Shown: in pieces, positions 1 to 8,820 of the stretch
Layout of the letters: each line of letters opens with the position of its first letter
How positions within the stretch are numbered: position 1 is the stretch's first letter
DNA from: Akkermansia muciniphila
GTDB lineage: Bacteria; Verrucomicrobiota; Verrucomicrobiia; Limisphaerales; UBA9464
NCBI GenBank assembly: GCA_945898055.1
Contig: CAMDGV010000007.1
Location: forward strand, 37,761-101,760
Reading direction: 5' to 3'
DNA: 64,000 nt
Made by a program: the position numbers and the translations under genes
Notes under the pieces: model-generated
Databases searched by the model: none
Seen by the model: only the letters and a program-made list of their open reading frames with translations
What the model was told of the DNA's origin: nothing

Positions 1-1062
1 ATGACGGATGTGATAAAGCGTGTCGTCATAGAGCAGAGGAGAGGCGACGTAGGGGGTTAGACGGCTGAGACGCCAAGCCACATGGGGGGTGTTGGCGAGG
101 TCACCTTTGGCACCGGCTAGGCGGATGGCTATCATGGCCTGCGAATAGTAACTGTTCCCAGCGATGAGAAGTCCCTGCCAATAGACCGGAGAGGCCACCA
201 CGTTGTCGGTAAGTCCGGGACATTCCCAGAGTAAGGCACCGCTCTCGAGGTCATAACCCCGCAAACGTTTTGTGGCACTGACAATGACCTGATGCTTACC
301 GTCGACCTCGATGACGAGGGGCGTAGACCAAGATGTTTTTTCGTCACGGGCAACCTTCCAAAGCCGTTGACCGCTACGTTTGTTAAAAGCGTGCAGGAAC
401 GAGTTACCTTCATGATCCCAGTTTACCAAGAGGGTTTGCCCCTGAAGAACCGGCGAACTGCCTTCGCCATGGGAGTGCAATGTTTGCATTTTTCCGAGGT
501 CAGCCTCCCACTTCACTACCCCATTTGGGTCGAGGCAATAAAGACCGCGTGAACCAAAGAAAGCGTAGATAAACTCGCCATCCGTGATGGGCGAGTTAGA
601 GGCTTGGCTTCCGGTGTTATGACCGCCCTCGTGAGGCCATTCCTCGCGCACGATTCGGGTCCATAAGATGCGACCCTCTTTCCGGTCTAACGCGATGACT
701 TTGTACTGATGCCTATGAGTCACCGGCAGGCTATCATGCACCCCGGGAGCAGAATCGTGGACCGGCTTTTGCTCGTTACCCACTGGGTTTGCTGCGGTTA
801 GATACACCTGCCCCCCGTAGACAATAGGCGTGGAATGTCCCAGTCCGGGGAGGTTGACTTTCCAAGCAATATTCTTTTGCTCACTCCATTCAATCGGCGG
901 ATTTGCCAGAGGCGCAACCCCATTTGCCAGAGGCCCGCGCCATTGCATCCAGTTGCGGAGCGTCAGGTTATGAGGGGTGTCTGCAATGATTGAGCAGGTC
1001 AAAAAGAGGATGGCGATAAGCCAAGCGGGGAACCACTGAGCCTGTGAACTTGGAGCGCGCAT
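1..1062 (-). CDS. secreted PQQ-binding-like beta-propeller protein (partial)
   Basis: Open frame on the minus strand from an ATG at 1062 running off the left edge, so the C-terminus is missing. The first ~27 residues (MRAPSSQAQWFPAWLIAILF...) form a signal peptide. The mature part starts with a WMQWRGPLANGVAP motif and has repeated blades with W-containing ends (RILWTRIVREEWPHEGGH, RLWKVARDEKTSWSTP, LLWECPGLTDNVV), typical of PQQ-like eight-bladed propellers of planctomycetes and verrucomicrobia. Family knowledge: such proteins are exported and many lack a demonstrated quinoprotein activity, so enzymatic function is unknown. It is clearly homologous, blade by blade, to the protein at 61238-62770. 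No N-terminal cytochrome or catalytic motif is visible. Confidence 0.88.
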   Translation of the reverse strand, partial: MRAPSSQAQWFPAWLIAILFLTCSIIADTPHNLTLRNWMQWRGPLANGVAPLANPPIEWSEQKNIAWKVNLPGLGHSTPIVYGGQVYLTAANPVGNEQKPVHDSAPGVHDSLPVTHRHQYKVIALDRKEGRILWTRIVREEWPHEGGHNTGSQASNSPITDGEFIYAFFGSRGLYCLDPNGVVKWEADLGKMQTLHSHGEGSSPVLQGQTLLVNWDHEGNSFLHAFNKRSGQRLWKVARDEKTSWSTPLVIEVDGKHQVIVSATKRLRGYDLESGALLWECPGLTDNVVASPVYWQGLLIAGNSYYSQAMIAIRLAGAKGDLANTPHVAWRLSRLTPYVASPLLYDDTLYHIRH

Positions 1063-1348
1063 CTGTTGGGGGTTAGGGTGTTCGTTGATGAGTTAAAATT
1101 GAAGGCTAGAACTAGGACTGTACACCTGCCATCCTCTGACTCTTTAGGGGGATCAGCGTGAAAATGAGTTCACTGAAGCTAGCCTCAGAACCGGAAAAGT
1201 CCCACTCAATCCTGAGCTGACCGCGCGTCTTTTTCGATCACCGATTCTCGTCAATCGACGATCCTCCCTTTCACTTTGGAAGATCGAGGAGAAGGAGAGA
1301 TGAATCCGAACATTGCCTTCTCAGACAATTTCCTCCCAAAATCACTCA

Positions 1349-2209
1349 ATGAAACTCTGCCGCTTTTATTCCTCCGCACATCCATTTCCGCGGGTTGGTT
1401 TAACCCTTGACGAAGTTACCTTATTGGATCTGTCCGGAGCCGGCGTGAGCTCACTGACCGAACTTCTCGAAGTACCTAATCTGTCTGAAACCCTTCGACG
1501 ATTAGCTGCAGGCGCGGTGCGCAGGGTGGCCCTTTCCGAAGTTTGTTTTGCGTCACCAACCGAAGCGCAAGAAGTCTGGGCGGCCGGGGTTACTTACCTG
1601 CGCAGCAAGACGGCTCGAATGGAAGAATCTGATTTCAGTGCGACAGCTTACGACCGTGTTTATGATGCCCCAAGGCCGGAACTCTTTTTTAAATCACAAG
1701 GTTCTAAAGTCATTGGTTCTGGCGGAGCTGTCGGAATTCGGAGCGATGCAAAATGGAATGTACCGGAACCGGAATTGGCCCTGGTCTTCAATAGTCGGGC
1801 TAATTTAGTAGGTTACACCATTGGCAACGATATGAGCAGTCGCGATATCGAGGGAGAGAATCTTTTGTATTTGCCGCAAGCTAAAACCTATCGTGGATCA
1901 TGCGCGTTAGGTCCCTTTATTCGAGTGGCAACGAGCGAAGAAGAAGCGAGGAATTGGAGTATTCGGATCACCATTCACCGAGCGGATACGACGATATTTT
2001 CGGGAGAAACAAAGGTCGGAAATATCAAGCGAACCTTTGATGACCTAGCGAGTTGGTTGCACCGTTGCCAAGAATTTAAGCAGGGAGTCGTTCTATTGAC
2101 AGGCACGGGCGTAGTGCCACCTAACGAGTTTACTCTCGCATCGGGAGATATTGTACGGATCGAGATTGAAGGGATAGGCGTGCTTGAGAACGCTGTGGAG
2201 GTGGTGTGA
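1349..2209 (+). CDS. fumarylacetoacetate hydrolase-family protein, KdaD-like
   Basis: 286 aa from the ATG at 1349; a TTG 36 bases upstream is in frame but adds only a non-conserved dodecapeptide. The FAH fold signature is clear: VPEPELALVF gives metal ligands E140 and E142, and GYTIGNDMSSRDIEGEN gives D161, followed by LYLPQAKTYRGSCALGPFI. The last stretch resembles 2-keto-3-deoxy-D-arabinonate dehydratases and related sugar-acid FAH enzymes more than fumarylacetoacetase itself, so a role in oxidative pentose or deoxy-sugar acid breakdown is inferred. It stands alone, with no sugar dehydrogenase or aldolase neighbour to confirm the substrate. Substrate assignment is uncertain; family assignment is firm. 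Confidence 0.88.
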   Translation: MKLCRFYSSAHPFPRVGLTLDEVTLLDLSGAGVSSLTELLEVPNLSETLRRLAAGAVRRVALSEVCFASPTEAQEVWAAGVTYLRSKTARMEESDFSATAYDRVYDAPRPELFFKSQGSKVIGSGGAVGIRSDAKWNVPEPELALVFNSRANLVGYTIGNDMSSRDIEGENLLYLPQAKTYRGSCALGPFIRVATSEEEARNWSIRITIHRADTTIFSGETKVGNIKRTFDDLASWLHRCQEFKQGVVLLTGTGVVPPNEFTLASGDIVRIEIEGIGVLENAVEVV

Positions 2210-2360
2210 ATCGGGGCGTCGGCCCCCATCGCCCCCGACTTTTGGATAGGGCCAAACTTGGTGGATGGTTTGAAGTTCAGATCGGCTTTAATTGAGTTCA
2301 TTCGCGAGGAGTAAACTCTTAATTAGGAAAATGTCTGTCCCTGATGCCCCTTGGAATTAG

Positions 2361-2404
2361 TTAGACTGAAATACCACTTTTGTCCCAATAGTTACTCAGT
2401 CTAA
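2361..2404. promoter_or_regulatory. inverted repeat upstream of the chrA pair
   Basis: TTAGACTGA at 2361-2369 and its exact complement TCAGTCTAA at 2396-2404 are separated by 26 bases, 41-68 bases ahead of the small membrane protein gene. The geometry fits either an operator with two half-sites or a leader hairpin. No regulator gene lies next to it, so this is a candidate site only. Confidence 0.35.
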
Positions 2405-2471
2405 GCAGTCTCATTCTTAAAGATTATGTAGAGCTCGACTCCTCGTGCCGAGAGTCATTATCCTCTCGAAT

Positions 2472-2828
2472 ATGCTCGAGAAAAAGCATCAACCACTCGC
2501 CAGCCGGGGTCGTTTCTCTCGGCGTTTACTGGCCAGTTTTGGGGCTGCCATAGGGTTGATTTTAGGTACCTTAGGAATTGGCACGGCGGGGTATCATTTC
2601 TTTGCTGACTTTACTTGGGTCGATTCCCTGTTGAACGCAGCGATGATCCTCACCGGCATGGGACCAGTCGGAGTCCTGGTTACGACCCGCGCCAAGCTCT
2701 TTGCGGTGGTTTATGCCCTTTTTTGCGGATGTGTCTTTCTCACGATGATTGTCACGGTGTTAACGCCGATGGTTCACCGATTGCTTCACCTCTTTCACCT
2801 CGAAGACCCAGATTCTAAGCGGCACTGA
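2472..2828 (+). CDS. small membrane protein, two/three-TM, channel-like
   Basis: 118 aa from the ATG at 2472 (a GTG start at 2445 would add nine residues; neither has a clear ribosome-binding site). A basic N-terminus is followed by a first membrane helix (LLASFGAAIGLILGTLGIG), a loop with GYHFFADFTWVDSLLNAAMILTGMGPV, and a final helix (AVVYALFCGCVFLTMIVTVL). The layout helix - amphipathic pore-like segment - helix resembles two-TM ion channels, but the TVGYG potassium filter is absent; TGMGP lies at the equivalent place. Function unknown. It ends 19 bases before chrA and is probably cotranscribed with it. Confidence 0.7.
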   Translation: MLEKKHQPLASRGRFSRRLLASFGAAIGLILGTLGIGTAGYHFFADFTWVDSLLNAAMILTGMGPVGVLVTTRAKLFAVVYALFCGCVFLTMIVTVLTPMVHRLLHLFHLEDPDSKRH

Positions 2829-2847
2829 ACTTCTAAAAAAGACAACG

Positions 2848-4320
2848 ATGGGGCATTCTAAATCTGAGCAATCGAGAGAGGAGCCTAATGTTAATCAGGG
2901 ACTGAGGGCGCAATCTCCTCTGCCGATTCAAGATACCAAGATCGCAGTGAGCGGAGAGAATGAGTCTGTCCCCGTCCCTGATAGTGTGTCGCAACCACCC
3001 AATTTGCCGACATTTAGAGAAGCGTTTTTATTTTGGTTAAAACTTGGATTCATCAGTTTTGGGGGGCCGACGGGGCAGATAGCCATCATGCACAGTGAAT
3101 TGGTCGAAAAACGGCGGTGGATTTCAGAGGACCGATTCTTTCATGCCCTCAATTACTGTATGCTACTCCCCGGACCGGAGGCTCAACAGTTAGCTATCTA
3201 TGTGGGATGGTTATTACACCGAACATGGGGTGGCATTGTTGCCGGAGTCCTCTTTGTCATCCCCTCAGCACTGATCCTTTGGGGGCTCAGTATTGTTTAT
3301 GTCACCTTCGGTGAATTGCCTTGGGTGAGGGGTGGCTTCGACGGTTTGAAGCCGGCGATTCTTGCCATTGTTCTGAGCGCGATGGTTCGGATAGGGCGGC
3401 GAGTCTTAAAAAACCCAGTGATGTGGGGAGTCGCACTGATGGCTTTCTTTTTGATCTTCCAATTTCATCTTCCCTTTCCGCTAATTATTCTGACTGCGGG
3501 CCTTGTTGGTCTTCTAGGTGATCAGGGTGGCTTTAGTCCGTTTAGAGTCCTCACGGCGCATCGGCCCAAGGCGGGAAGGATCAGTTTTGTAGGAGATGAC
3601 TCCGCCATTCCTATTCACGCTAAGCCCTCATTAAAGCGCGCTTTAAACGTCTGTTGGATCTGCTTAACTCTCTGGTGGGCTCCAGTCCTATTGAGCGGAG
3701 TTGGGTTTGGTTTTGATCATCTTCTTTTCAGACAGGGCCTCTTCTTTAGCAAAGCGGCGATGGTTACTTTTGGAGGTGCTTATGCGGTTCTGCCCTATGT
3801 CTCGCAGGAGGCCGTAGAGAACTATCATTGGGTGACCGCGGGACAAATGTTGGATGGGCTTGCCCTAGCAGAAACCACACCTGGGCCCTTGATTATGGTC
3901 TTACAATTTGTTGGCTTTCTCGGAGGATGGAATTCACCGGCGCCATTATCGCCACAAACCATGGCGACCCTTGGGGCTCTCCTCACAACGTGGACAACCT
4001 TTCTACCCTGCTTTCTCTGGATTTTTCTGGGGGCGCCTCATATTGAAGAACTGCGTGGGAACAAAAGAATATCCGCTGTCCTTTCGACTATTACCGCTGC
4101 TGTCGTTGGGGTGATTTTAAATCTCGCCGTATGGTTTGGAATTCAGGTCCTTTTTCCATCGGCCACGTCGATCAACCTGTTTAGCCTGACCGTTTGCTGC
4201 GTCGCCCTCATTGGCATGGCCCGTTGGAAGTGGGGGATAATTCCGGTGGTCCTGAGTGCTGGAGCGGTAGGGATGCTGTGGAAGCTCTTACAAGGGTGGG
4301 TTGATTTGGGCCGTCCGTGA
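2848..4320 (+). CDS. chrA: ChrA-family chromate/anion transporter
   Basis: 490-aa long-chain CHR transporter. After a ~55-residue hydrophilic N-terminus (unusually long), the first CHR domain begins with FREAFLFWLKLGFISFGGPTGQIAIMH and contains the conserved ALNYCMLLPGPEAQQLAIYVGW; the second CHR half contains KAAMVTFGGAYAVLPYVSQEAV and the matching LALAETTPGPLIMVLQFVGFLGG. Both FGG...PGP pairs are intact. About ten or more membrane helices. Family knowledge: ChrA exports chromate in characterised cases, but many homologues have unknown anion substrates. The gene stops 13 bases before the left end of an IS66 relic, so it lacks its native downstream sequence. Confidence 0.92.
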   Translation: MGHSKSEQSREEPNVNQGLRAQSPLPIQDTKIAVSGENESVPVPDSVSQPPNLPTFREAFLFWLKLGFISFGGPTGQIAIMHSELVEKRRWISEDRFFHALNYCMLLPGPEAQQLAIYVGWLLHRTWGGIVAGVLFVIPSALILWGLSIVYVTFGELPWVRGGFDGLKPAILAIVLSAMVRIGRRVLKNPVMWGVALMAFFLIFQFHLPFPLIILTAGLVGLLGDQGGFSPFRVLTAHRPKAGRISFVGDDSAIPIHAKPSLKRALNVCWICLTLWWAPVLLSGVGFGFDHLLFRQGLFFSKAAMVTFGGAYAVLPYVSQEAVENYHWVTAGQMLDGLALAETTPGPLIMVLQFVGFLGGWNSPAPLSPQTMATLGALLTTWTTFLPCFLWIFLGAPHIEELRGNKRISAVLSTITAAVVGVILNLAVWFGIQVLFPSATSINLFSLTVCCVALIGMARWKWGIIPVVLSAGAVGMLWKLLQGWVDLGRP

Positions 4321-4472
4321 TGCTCGGAGAAGGTAAGCGTGCGCCCAACCCCATGGTTCCCTGGTTGCCGAAAGTAGGATATTCGACGATTGAAGCCGGG
4401 GGCCAAAGTTCGACCAAAATCGCATGGACTTTTCGCACTCCACCATTGATTCAATACTGCCGCGACTGGCTT

Positions 4473-4634
4473 TCAGCACAGTCGTGCTCCAAACACCCGC
4501 CATCGGAGCGCGGTTGGAAAGAGAGCCAATTGCAGCGAACTGCGAACCACCCCGGCCAGCGGATCGAAGGACTTGCGAAGATCGGTCTGCCCGGCCGCTC
4601 GATAGACCTGAGTGTTGGAGATAAAGCTCAGCAT
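4473..4634 (-). pseudogene. tnpB: truncated IS66 Orf2 (TnpB)
   Basis: 53 codons from the ATG at 4634, which overlaps the tnpA stop (ATGCTGA). The N-terminus, MLSFISNTQVYRAAGQTDLR followed by KSFDPLAGVV, is the conserved start of IS66 Orf2 proteins (usual length about 115 aa). After residue 35 the sequence loses similarity and stops, so the gene is truncated and presumably inactive. Confidence 0.75.
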
Positions 4635-4996
4635 CTGGGAAAAATATCAAGAATGGACCGCAAGGTTGAGGGATCCAAACCTGGGGGTAGTCGAAGGGCC
4701 CAACCGGATGGGGCAACACTTTCCGGCCCGTCGGTAGAACTCGCCGAGGCTGACGGCGTGCAGAGCACGGGAACGAAGGCTGGAGTGTTTTGGGAGGCGA
4801 TGGAATGGGTTGGCTGTAGTGGCTGTGGTGACTGGGTTGGATGAGTGATCCGTAGCCATCGATCCATCGAAAGAGAATGAACCCCCAATCTCGCAGCAAA
4901 CTCAGTCTTCGAGAGTCCCGAGCTTTTAAATTTAGCGATCCTTAGTTGGATTTCAGCAAGACCACGACGCCTCCGAGACGGTACTCTTGAGTTCAT
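4628..4996 (-). CDS. tnpA: IS66 accessory protein TnpA
   Basis: 122 aa on the minus strand. The N-terminal half (SGLSKTEFAARLGVHSLSMDRWLR, residues ~26-49) is the helix-turn-helix of IS66 OrfA proteins, and the C-terminal GWALRLPPGLDPSTLRSILD matches the family's conserved tail (LxLPxGxDPxTLxxLL). The frame is intact, but without TnpC the element cannot be autonomous. Overlaps tnpB by 7 bases, as in complete IS66 elements where the two are translationally coupled. Confidence 0.8.
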   Translation of the reverse strand: MNSRVPSRRRRGLAEIQLRIAKFKSSGLSKTEFAARLGVHSLSMDRWLRITHPTQSPQPLQPTHSIASQNTPAFVPVLCTPSASASSTDGPESVAPSGWALRLPPGLDPSTLRSILDIFPRC

Positions 4997-5256
4997 CTGC
5001 GCAGGCTACCCCAAGCACGACGAATCAGGAACCATGGGTTTGGGTGTACGCTTACTGGGTGGTGGTTTCGGCATCTGCCAATCCAAAACTACCCCCAAAC
5101 GAAGGTGCTGCACAATCGCACTATTTTAAATCTCTCAGTGACTTTTCCATCGGAATTGAGGCTGCCCTGTGCGTCAGTTGAGAGGCTCCGTTGATGTCTA
5201 ATAGTGAAAGGTAGTCTCAAGTAAGAACGGTTATTCGAGCCGGAAGGAGCGAGGGG

Positions 5257-6960
5257 TTAGAGCCAAGAGGCAATCAATTTTCTCTCCTGAGTTGAGAGAG
5301 AAGAAAGGTTGATTTTGAGGGCAATTTTCCGCGCCATTTCTCGATGTTGAACGGCCCCAGAAATGAGAACTTGTACGACTCGGTCATGATCAGTGAGTTG
5401 GTCCTCGGGTCGTTGTTCTTGATTGAAAATGGATTGAGCTGTTGTTGCATCTCCCTGTAAAAAGTGGATCAGAGCCAAAGCTGACAGAAATTTCTGTTCG
5501 GTCTTTCGAGTGGTGTTGGCGAGGTAGGACTCCAGCGCGAGGCGCGCTTCTTTAAGATTAACTCCGAGGATAGATTCCAAGATCGCTTTTTCGGCCTTGA
5601 TCCGCTTATCTGTCGATAAAACATTGCACTTCAACGTGAGGGCAGCGAGTTCGATATCGAGGCGGTCTTTGCCTCGTGCAAGGCGGAGCAATTCTTCTGA
5701 TGCAGGACCGGTGAGCGAAGGTAATTTGCTTATTTTAGTCCATATCGTAAAGGCCGTATCGAGGAGGTTAGCTTGTTCTGCCAAGCGCGCAGTATAGACT
5801 AACGATTCGGGATTACCGCTGGACTGATTCATCGCATTGATAAACAGACTAGCGGCCTCTGATTGACGAGTGTCTGCAATCGCAAGGCGTGCTCTAAAAA
5901 TTGAACGATGAAACTCGGAGATGTTGGTACTCGGTCTTTTGAGAACATCTTGGAGTTTTGCCCATTGAAGGCTTGTCGCAAGGGCTTCAGCTTCGATTAA
6001 ATCGAGGTTTCTTGGCCGATCCACTTTGCTTTCGGAGAGAGCTCTGAGGAGTGCAGATGAGTTTTTCTTCAGTAACCATTCACAGAGAATAGTCAGCTTT
6101 TTTGGATCGGTTTCACTTTTAATTCGAGATTCAGCACTGGCGATGATTTCTTTTTGGTCATCCGGGTAGGCGATCCAGCGAAGTTCGAGATCGTTGATGC
6201 TATTGGTTAAGTTAACCGGGGAGAGGGAAAGGGACGCCAGCAAGATTGGGGCGATCTCTTTGTTAACGGCCCCGTACCGAATCAGTAGACTGAAAGCATT
6301 AGATTTGAGCGAGGGATTGAACATCGCGATTGAGTTGACGAGTTCACGGCCCCGCTGACGTGATAGGTCATTGGTGGATTGCAGCAGCAATGCCCCGAAT
6401 TGCAGTTGATTCGTCTGATTCTGTGGCTCGTTTTGAAAGGCTATTTGGGCCCAATAAATAGCTCGTTCGATCAGTCCGTTGTTGGCCAGGTGTTGGATCC
6501 CAAGATCGAGCACTTGAGCATTGGTGAGTGCCATTGGTGCCAGTTCCTTGAAGAGCGAGTCGGCTAGGTCGGGACGTCGAAAAATCAAGGTCGATTCCAG
6601 GGCGTTAATTTTGTCATCGAGCGTGACCTCATTTTCGGCCAAAAGTTGCTGCCAATCCGAAACAGCTGACACTAATCCGGTCCGCATGGAGTAGATCGCT
6701 CGGACCCGGATGACCGAAGGATCAAATGGGGCGAGTTGATTTGCCACTCTGAGTGCTGGTAAGGCTTCGGCGAATTTTCCATCTCTTAGAAGGACTGCGA
6801 CCTCGGCGGCTAATTTACGTCCTCGAAAGATCTTAAGAGACGAATAGGAAAGGCGGAAAGCAAAGCCAAGTCCGATCGCCAAAAGGATGCCAATAAACAA
6901 AAAACGAACCGTGCGAGGCACCTTGTCTCCCCTCTTTTTTTGAATCTTTCTCTCTCTCAT
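5257..6960 (-). CDS. membrane-anchored TPR-like protein
   Basis: 567 aa. A lysine/arginine-rich start (MRERKIQKKRGDK) precedes one membrane helix at about residues 17-40 (VRFLFIGILLAIGLGFAF), so the rest is predicted to face outside the cytoplasm. The remainder is all-helical with tetratricopeptide-like repeats, for example DGKFAEALPALRVANQLAPFDPSVIRVRA near the start and EKAILESILGVNLKEARLALESYL later. No catalytic motif. It lies 146 bp downstream of the exosortase gene on the same strand, and TPR proteins are common partners in exosortase/exopolysaccharide loci, so a scaffold role in that export system is inferred. Exact function unknown. Confidence 0.72.
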   Translation of the reverse strand: MRERKIQKKRGDKVPRTVRFLFIGILLAIGLGFAFRLSYSSLKIFRGRKLAAEVAVLLRDGKFAEALPALRVANQLAPFDPSVIRVRAIYSMRTGLVSAVSDWQQLLAENEVTLDDKINALESTLIFRRPDLADSLFKELAPMALTNAQVLDLGIQHLANNGLIERAIYWAQIAFQNEPQNQTNQLQFGALLLQSTNDLSRQRGRELVNSIAMFNPSLKSNAFSLLIRYGAVNKEIAPILLASLSLSPVNLTNSINDLELRWIAYPDDQKEIIASAESRIKSETDPKKLTILCEWLLKKNSSALLRALSESKVDRPRNLDLIEAEALATSLQWAKLQDVLKRPSTNISEFHRSIFRARLAIADTRQSEAASLFINAMNQSSGNPESLVYTARLAEQANLLDTAFTIWTKISKLPSLTGPASEELLRLARGKDRLDIELAALTLKCNVLSTDKRIKAEKAILESILGVNLKEARLALESYLANTTRKTEQKFLSALALIHFLQGDATTAQSIFNQEQRPEDQLTDHDRVVQVLISGAVQHREMARKIALKINLSSLSTQERKLIASWL

Positions 6961-7106
6961 TTTCTTTGTTTTTTTATATCAAATCGCTTCGCAGCGGCAG
7001 TTCCGCCTGATTGTAAAAGCAGGCTGGAAACTCAACCGATGACCGAGCGGGTATCTTGTACGGATAGCGCAGCAAAAATCATTACTATTCTTGCTTGGAC
7101 TTCAGC

Positions 7107-8735
7107 TTAAGGCGATTGTCGATAGTGAAATAGTTTAGAAAGCGACTGGGCACCAAAATCGATAGAGGGTTCTTGGGTGTTAGGTGGAAAAGCAATGAGG
7201 CAGGAGACCAGTTCCACGCCGAGAAGGTGACGGTCGGTAGGCCAAGGTCGGTAAACCTCTGGGTTGGGAGTGTAGCCGGCGCTGTAACTAAGCTCGATCG
7301 GCTTTCCATTGCGCCAGACCCCCCAAAGTTGAAGGATATTTATGTCGGCCCGTTCAAATCGAAAAACGTGAAAGGTCAGATCAATGCCATCGATCACAAT
7401 GTTTGTTTTTTGGACCCCGCCGACCTGCTTCCATCCAGAACCAGGCATGCAACTGTCCGGGCGATGGCCGAGGGCGAGTTTACTCTCCGGCGATGGTTTC
7501 CAAAAGAGGTGATAGGCTTCCACAAATCCGAGCGGAGCAGATGCACTGGTGAGCTTCAGTGATTCACCCGAATGAGCTTTTAGTTGACGCCACGCTTGTT
7601 CGTTGAAAGGAATCTTTTGAACTCCCGATCCAGTTTCCAATCGGGCGGTAAAATAGGGAATTGTTTGGGGAAGCGCTTGTCGTGCGAGAATCCAGTACCA
7701 AGTGTGGGCCCCAATTAGACAGGCCATAACAATGCCGAGCAAGGGCCGTAGATCAGGAACTCGATCCCAGCGCAATGCTCCGAAACGGGAACCCCATTTC
7801 GCTCCGGATCCAGAGGGCCATTGATCTCCAGCGAGGCTTCCTTTTGAGAATTTTTTTCCGACAACCCAGATGGCTAAGTAAAAAGAATACATGGCGCTGT
7901 TTCCCACCCAATCATGGGCTTTATCCACCGCTTCAGAGCCGCTTTTTTCCATAATCCAACAGAGAATTAAGGTTCGTATTAGATTGCTGATCAGCGCAAA
8001 GAAGGTGGTGACACAGGTGAGTCCCAAACGTTGAATCGGAGTGAGCAGGAGCAGTTCACCGATGGCGAGACTCAGCATCAATCCGGACTGGAGAGAGCGG
8101 ATGCCACTGCAAGCTTCCACGATTCCCACGGCACCGCGACTTAGTTTTAAAACAGCCCCACTCATCGTTTCGACGGGAATCCCAAGCCACAGAAGGATCT
8201 CCGCGACCACTTGGGCAACTCCGATCATTAGACTTTGCTGGAGAGGATGTGCAATCCTATCCGGCCAAGGTACAGCGGTCAGAAAGAGGAGAAGAGGAAA
8301 GAGCGAAAGACGCAGGAGTCGTACGCCTCCAACCCAGGCTAGAGCCGTCAGCGTGCCTCCGACCGCAGCCCCATTGATGAACCAGAGAACGATACCAGAC
8401 TGATGGTATTCGTTTCGGTACACTTCAATTGGAAAGAGAGCCAAGGCCGGGAGGGCGATCAAGGCGGGGTGCCAGCACTTTTCGAGGCCTGTATTTTCGG
8501 AGATCTCTTTCCAAAAAGACTCGGGTTGAATTCCCCAACGCCGCCAGAGATAAATCACGACGAGAAAGGGAACGATAAAACCATAGGAGTAATTATCGTC
8601 ATGAGACCAGAAGGTAGAGCAGATAACCAAGGCCCAGCTCCAAAGGACCGTCAACAGAAAGAGGAGTGCGGGCGCGTTCTTTGCAGACCGAGGCGGAGCG
8701 GATGAAGGCGAGGTGAGGATTAGTGGCGTCGTCAT
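7107..8735 (-). CDS. exosortase with C-terminal EpsI domain
   Basis: 542 aa. The N-terminal ~300 residues are a multi-helix exosortase/archaeosortase domain with the three catalytic residues in place: Cys209 in GIVEACSGIRS, Arg254 in SNLIRT and His274 in DKAHDWVG. Residues ~325-542 form a soluble EpsI-type (DUF3485) domain after another helix (LLGIVMACLIGAHTWYWIL). Family knowledge: exosortases cleave and process PEP-CTERM-like C-terminal sorting signals at the inner membrane, and the EpsI fusion is usual in exopolysaccharide-linked types. No PEP-CTERM protein is seen in this window, so the substrates must be encoded elsewhere. Confidence 0.9.
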   Translation of the reverse strand: MTTPLILTSPSSAPPRSAKNAPALLFLLTVLWSWALVICSTFWSHDDNYSYGFIVPFLVVIYLWRRWGIQPESFWKEISENTGLEKCWHPALIALPALALFPIEVYRNEYHQSGIVLWFINGAAVGGTLTALAWVGGVRLLRLSLFPLLLFLTAVPWPDRIAHPLQQSLMIGVAQVVAEILLWLGIPVETMSGAVLKLSRGAVGIVEACSGIRSLQSGLMLSLAIGELLLLTPIQRLGLTCVTTFFALISNLIRTLILCWIMEKSGSEAVDKAHDWVGNSAMYSFYLAIWVVGKKFSKGSLAGDQWPSGSGAKWGSRFGALRWDRVPDLRPLLGIVMACLIGAHTWYWILARQALPQTIPYFTARLETGSGVQKIPFNEQAWRQLKAHSGESLKLTSASAPLGFVEAYHLFWKPSPESKLALGHRPDSCMPGSGWKQVGGVQKTNIVIDGIDLTFHVFRFERADINILQLWGVWRNGKPIELSYSAGYTPNPEVYRPWPTDRHLLGVELVSCLIAFPPNTQEPSIDFGAQSLSKLFHYRQSP

Positions 8736-8820
8736 TAGCGGCGGCTTTATTATTTTAAATCCCAGTCGATCTAGGGTCAGACAGTTTTTGTCCTAGATCG
8801 GAATATACAGTTTGGGCTGC

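Larger units (their letters stand above)
4333..5055 (-). mobile_element. IS66-family relic with both terminal inverted repeats
   Basis: The ends are a 29-bp inverted repeat: 4333-4361 begins GTAAGCGTGCGCCCAACC and 5027-5055 ends GGGTGTACGCTTAC, matching at 25 of 29 positions by eye. GTAAGCG is the usual tip of IS66 elements. Inside, on the minus strand, are a complete tnpA and the first 53 codons of tnpB; the large tnpC transposase is gone, leaving 723 bp instead of about 2.5 kb. The flanking octamers (cggagaag and tgggtggt) do not match, so the target duplication has decayed or one end has been rearranged. Inserted 13 bp after the chrA stop codon. Confidence 0.82.

Noticed and set aside
2210..2260. 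GC-rich hairpin after the FAH gene
   Set aside because: GGGGCG/CGCCCC-like pairing is possible, but there is no proper T run, so I did not call a terminator.
4143..4454. Minus-strand frames over the chrA end
   Set aside because: Shadows of chrA and of the IS66 end; Ser/Pro-rich compositions typical of antisense frames.
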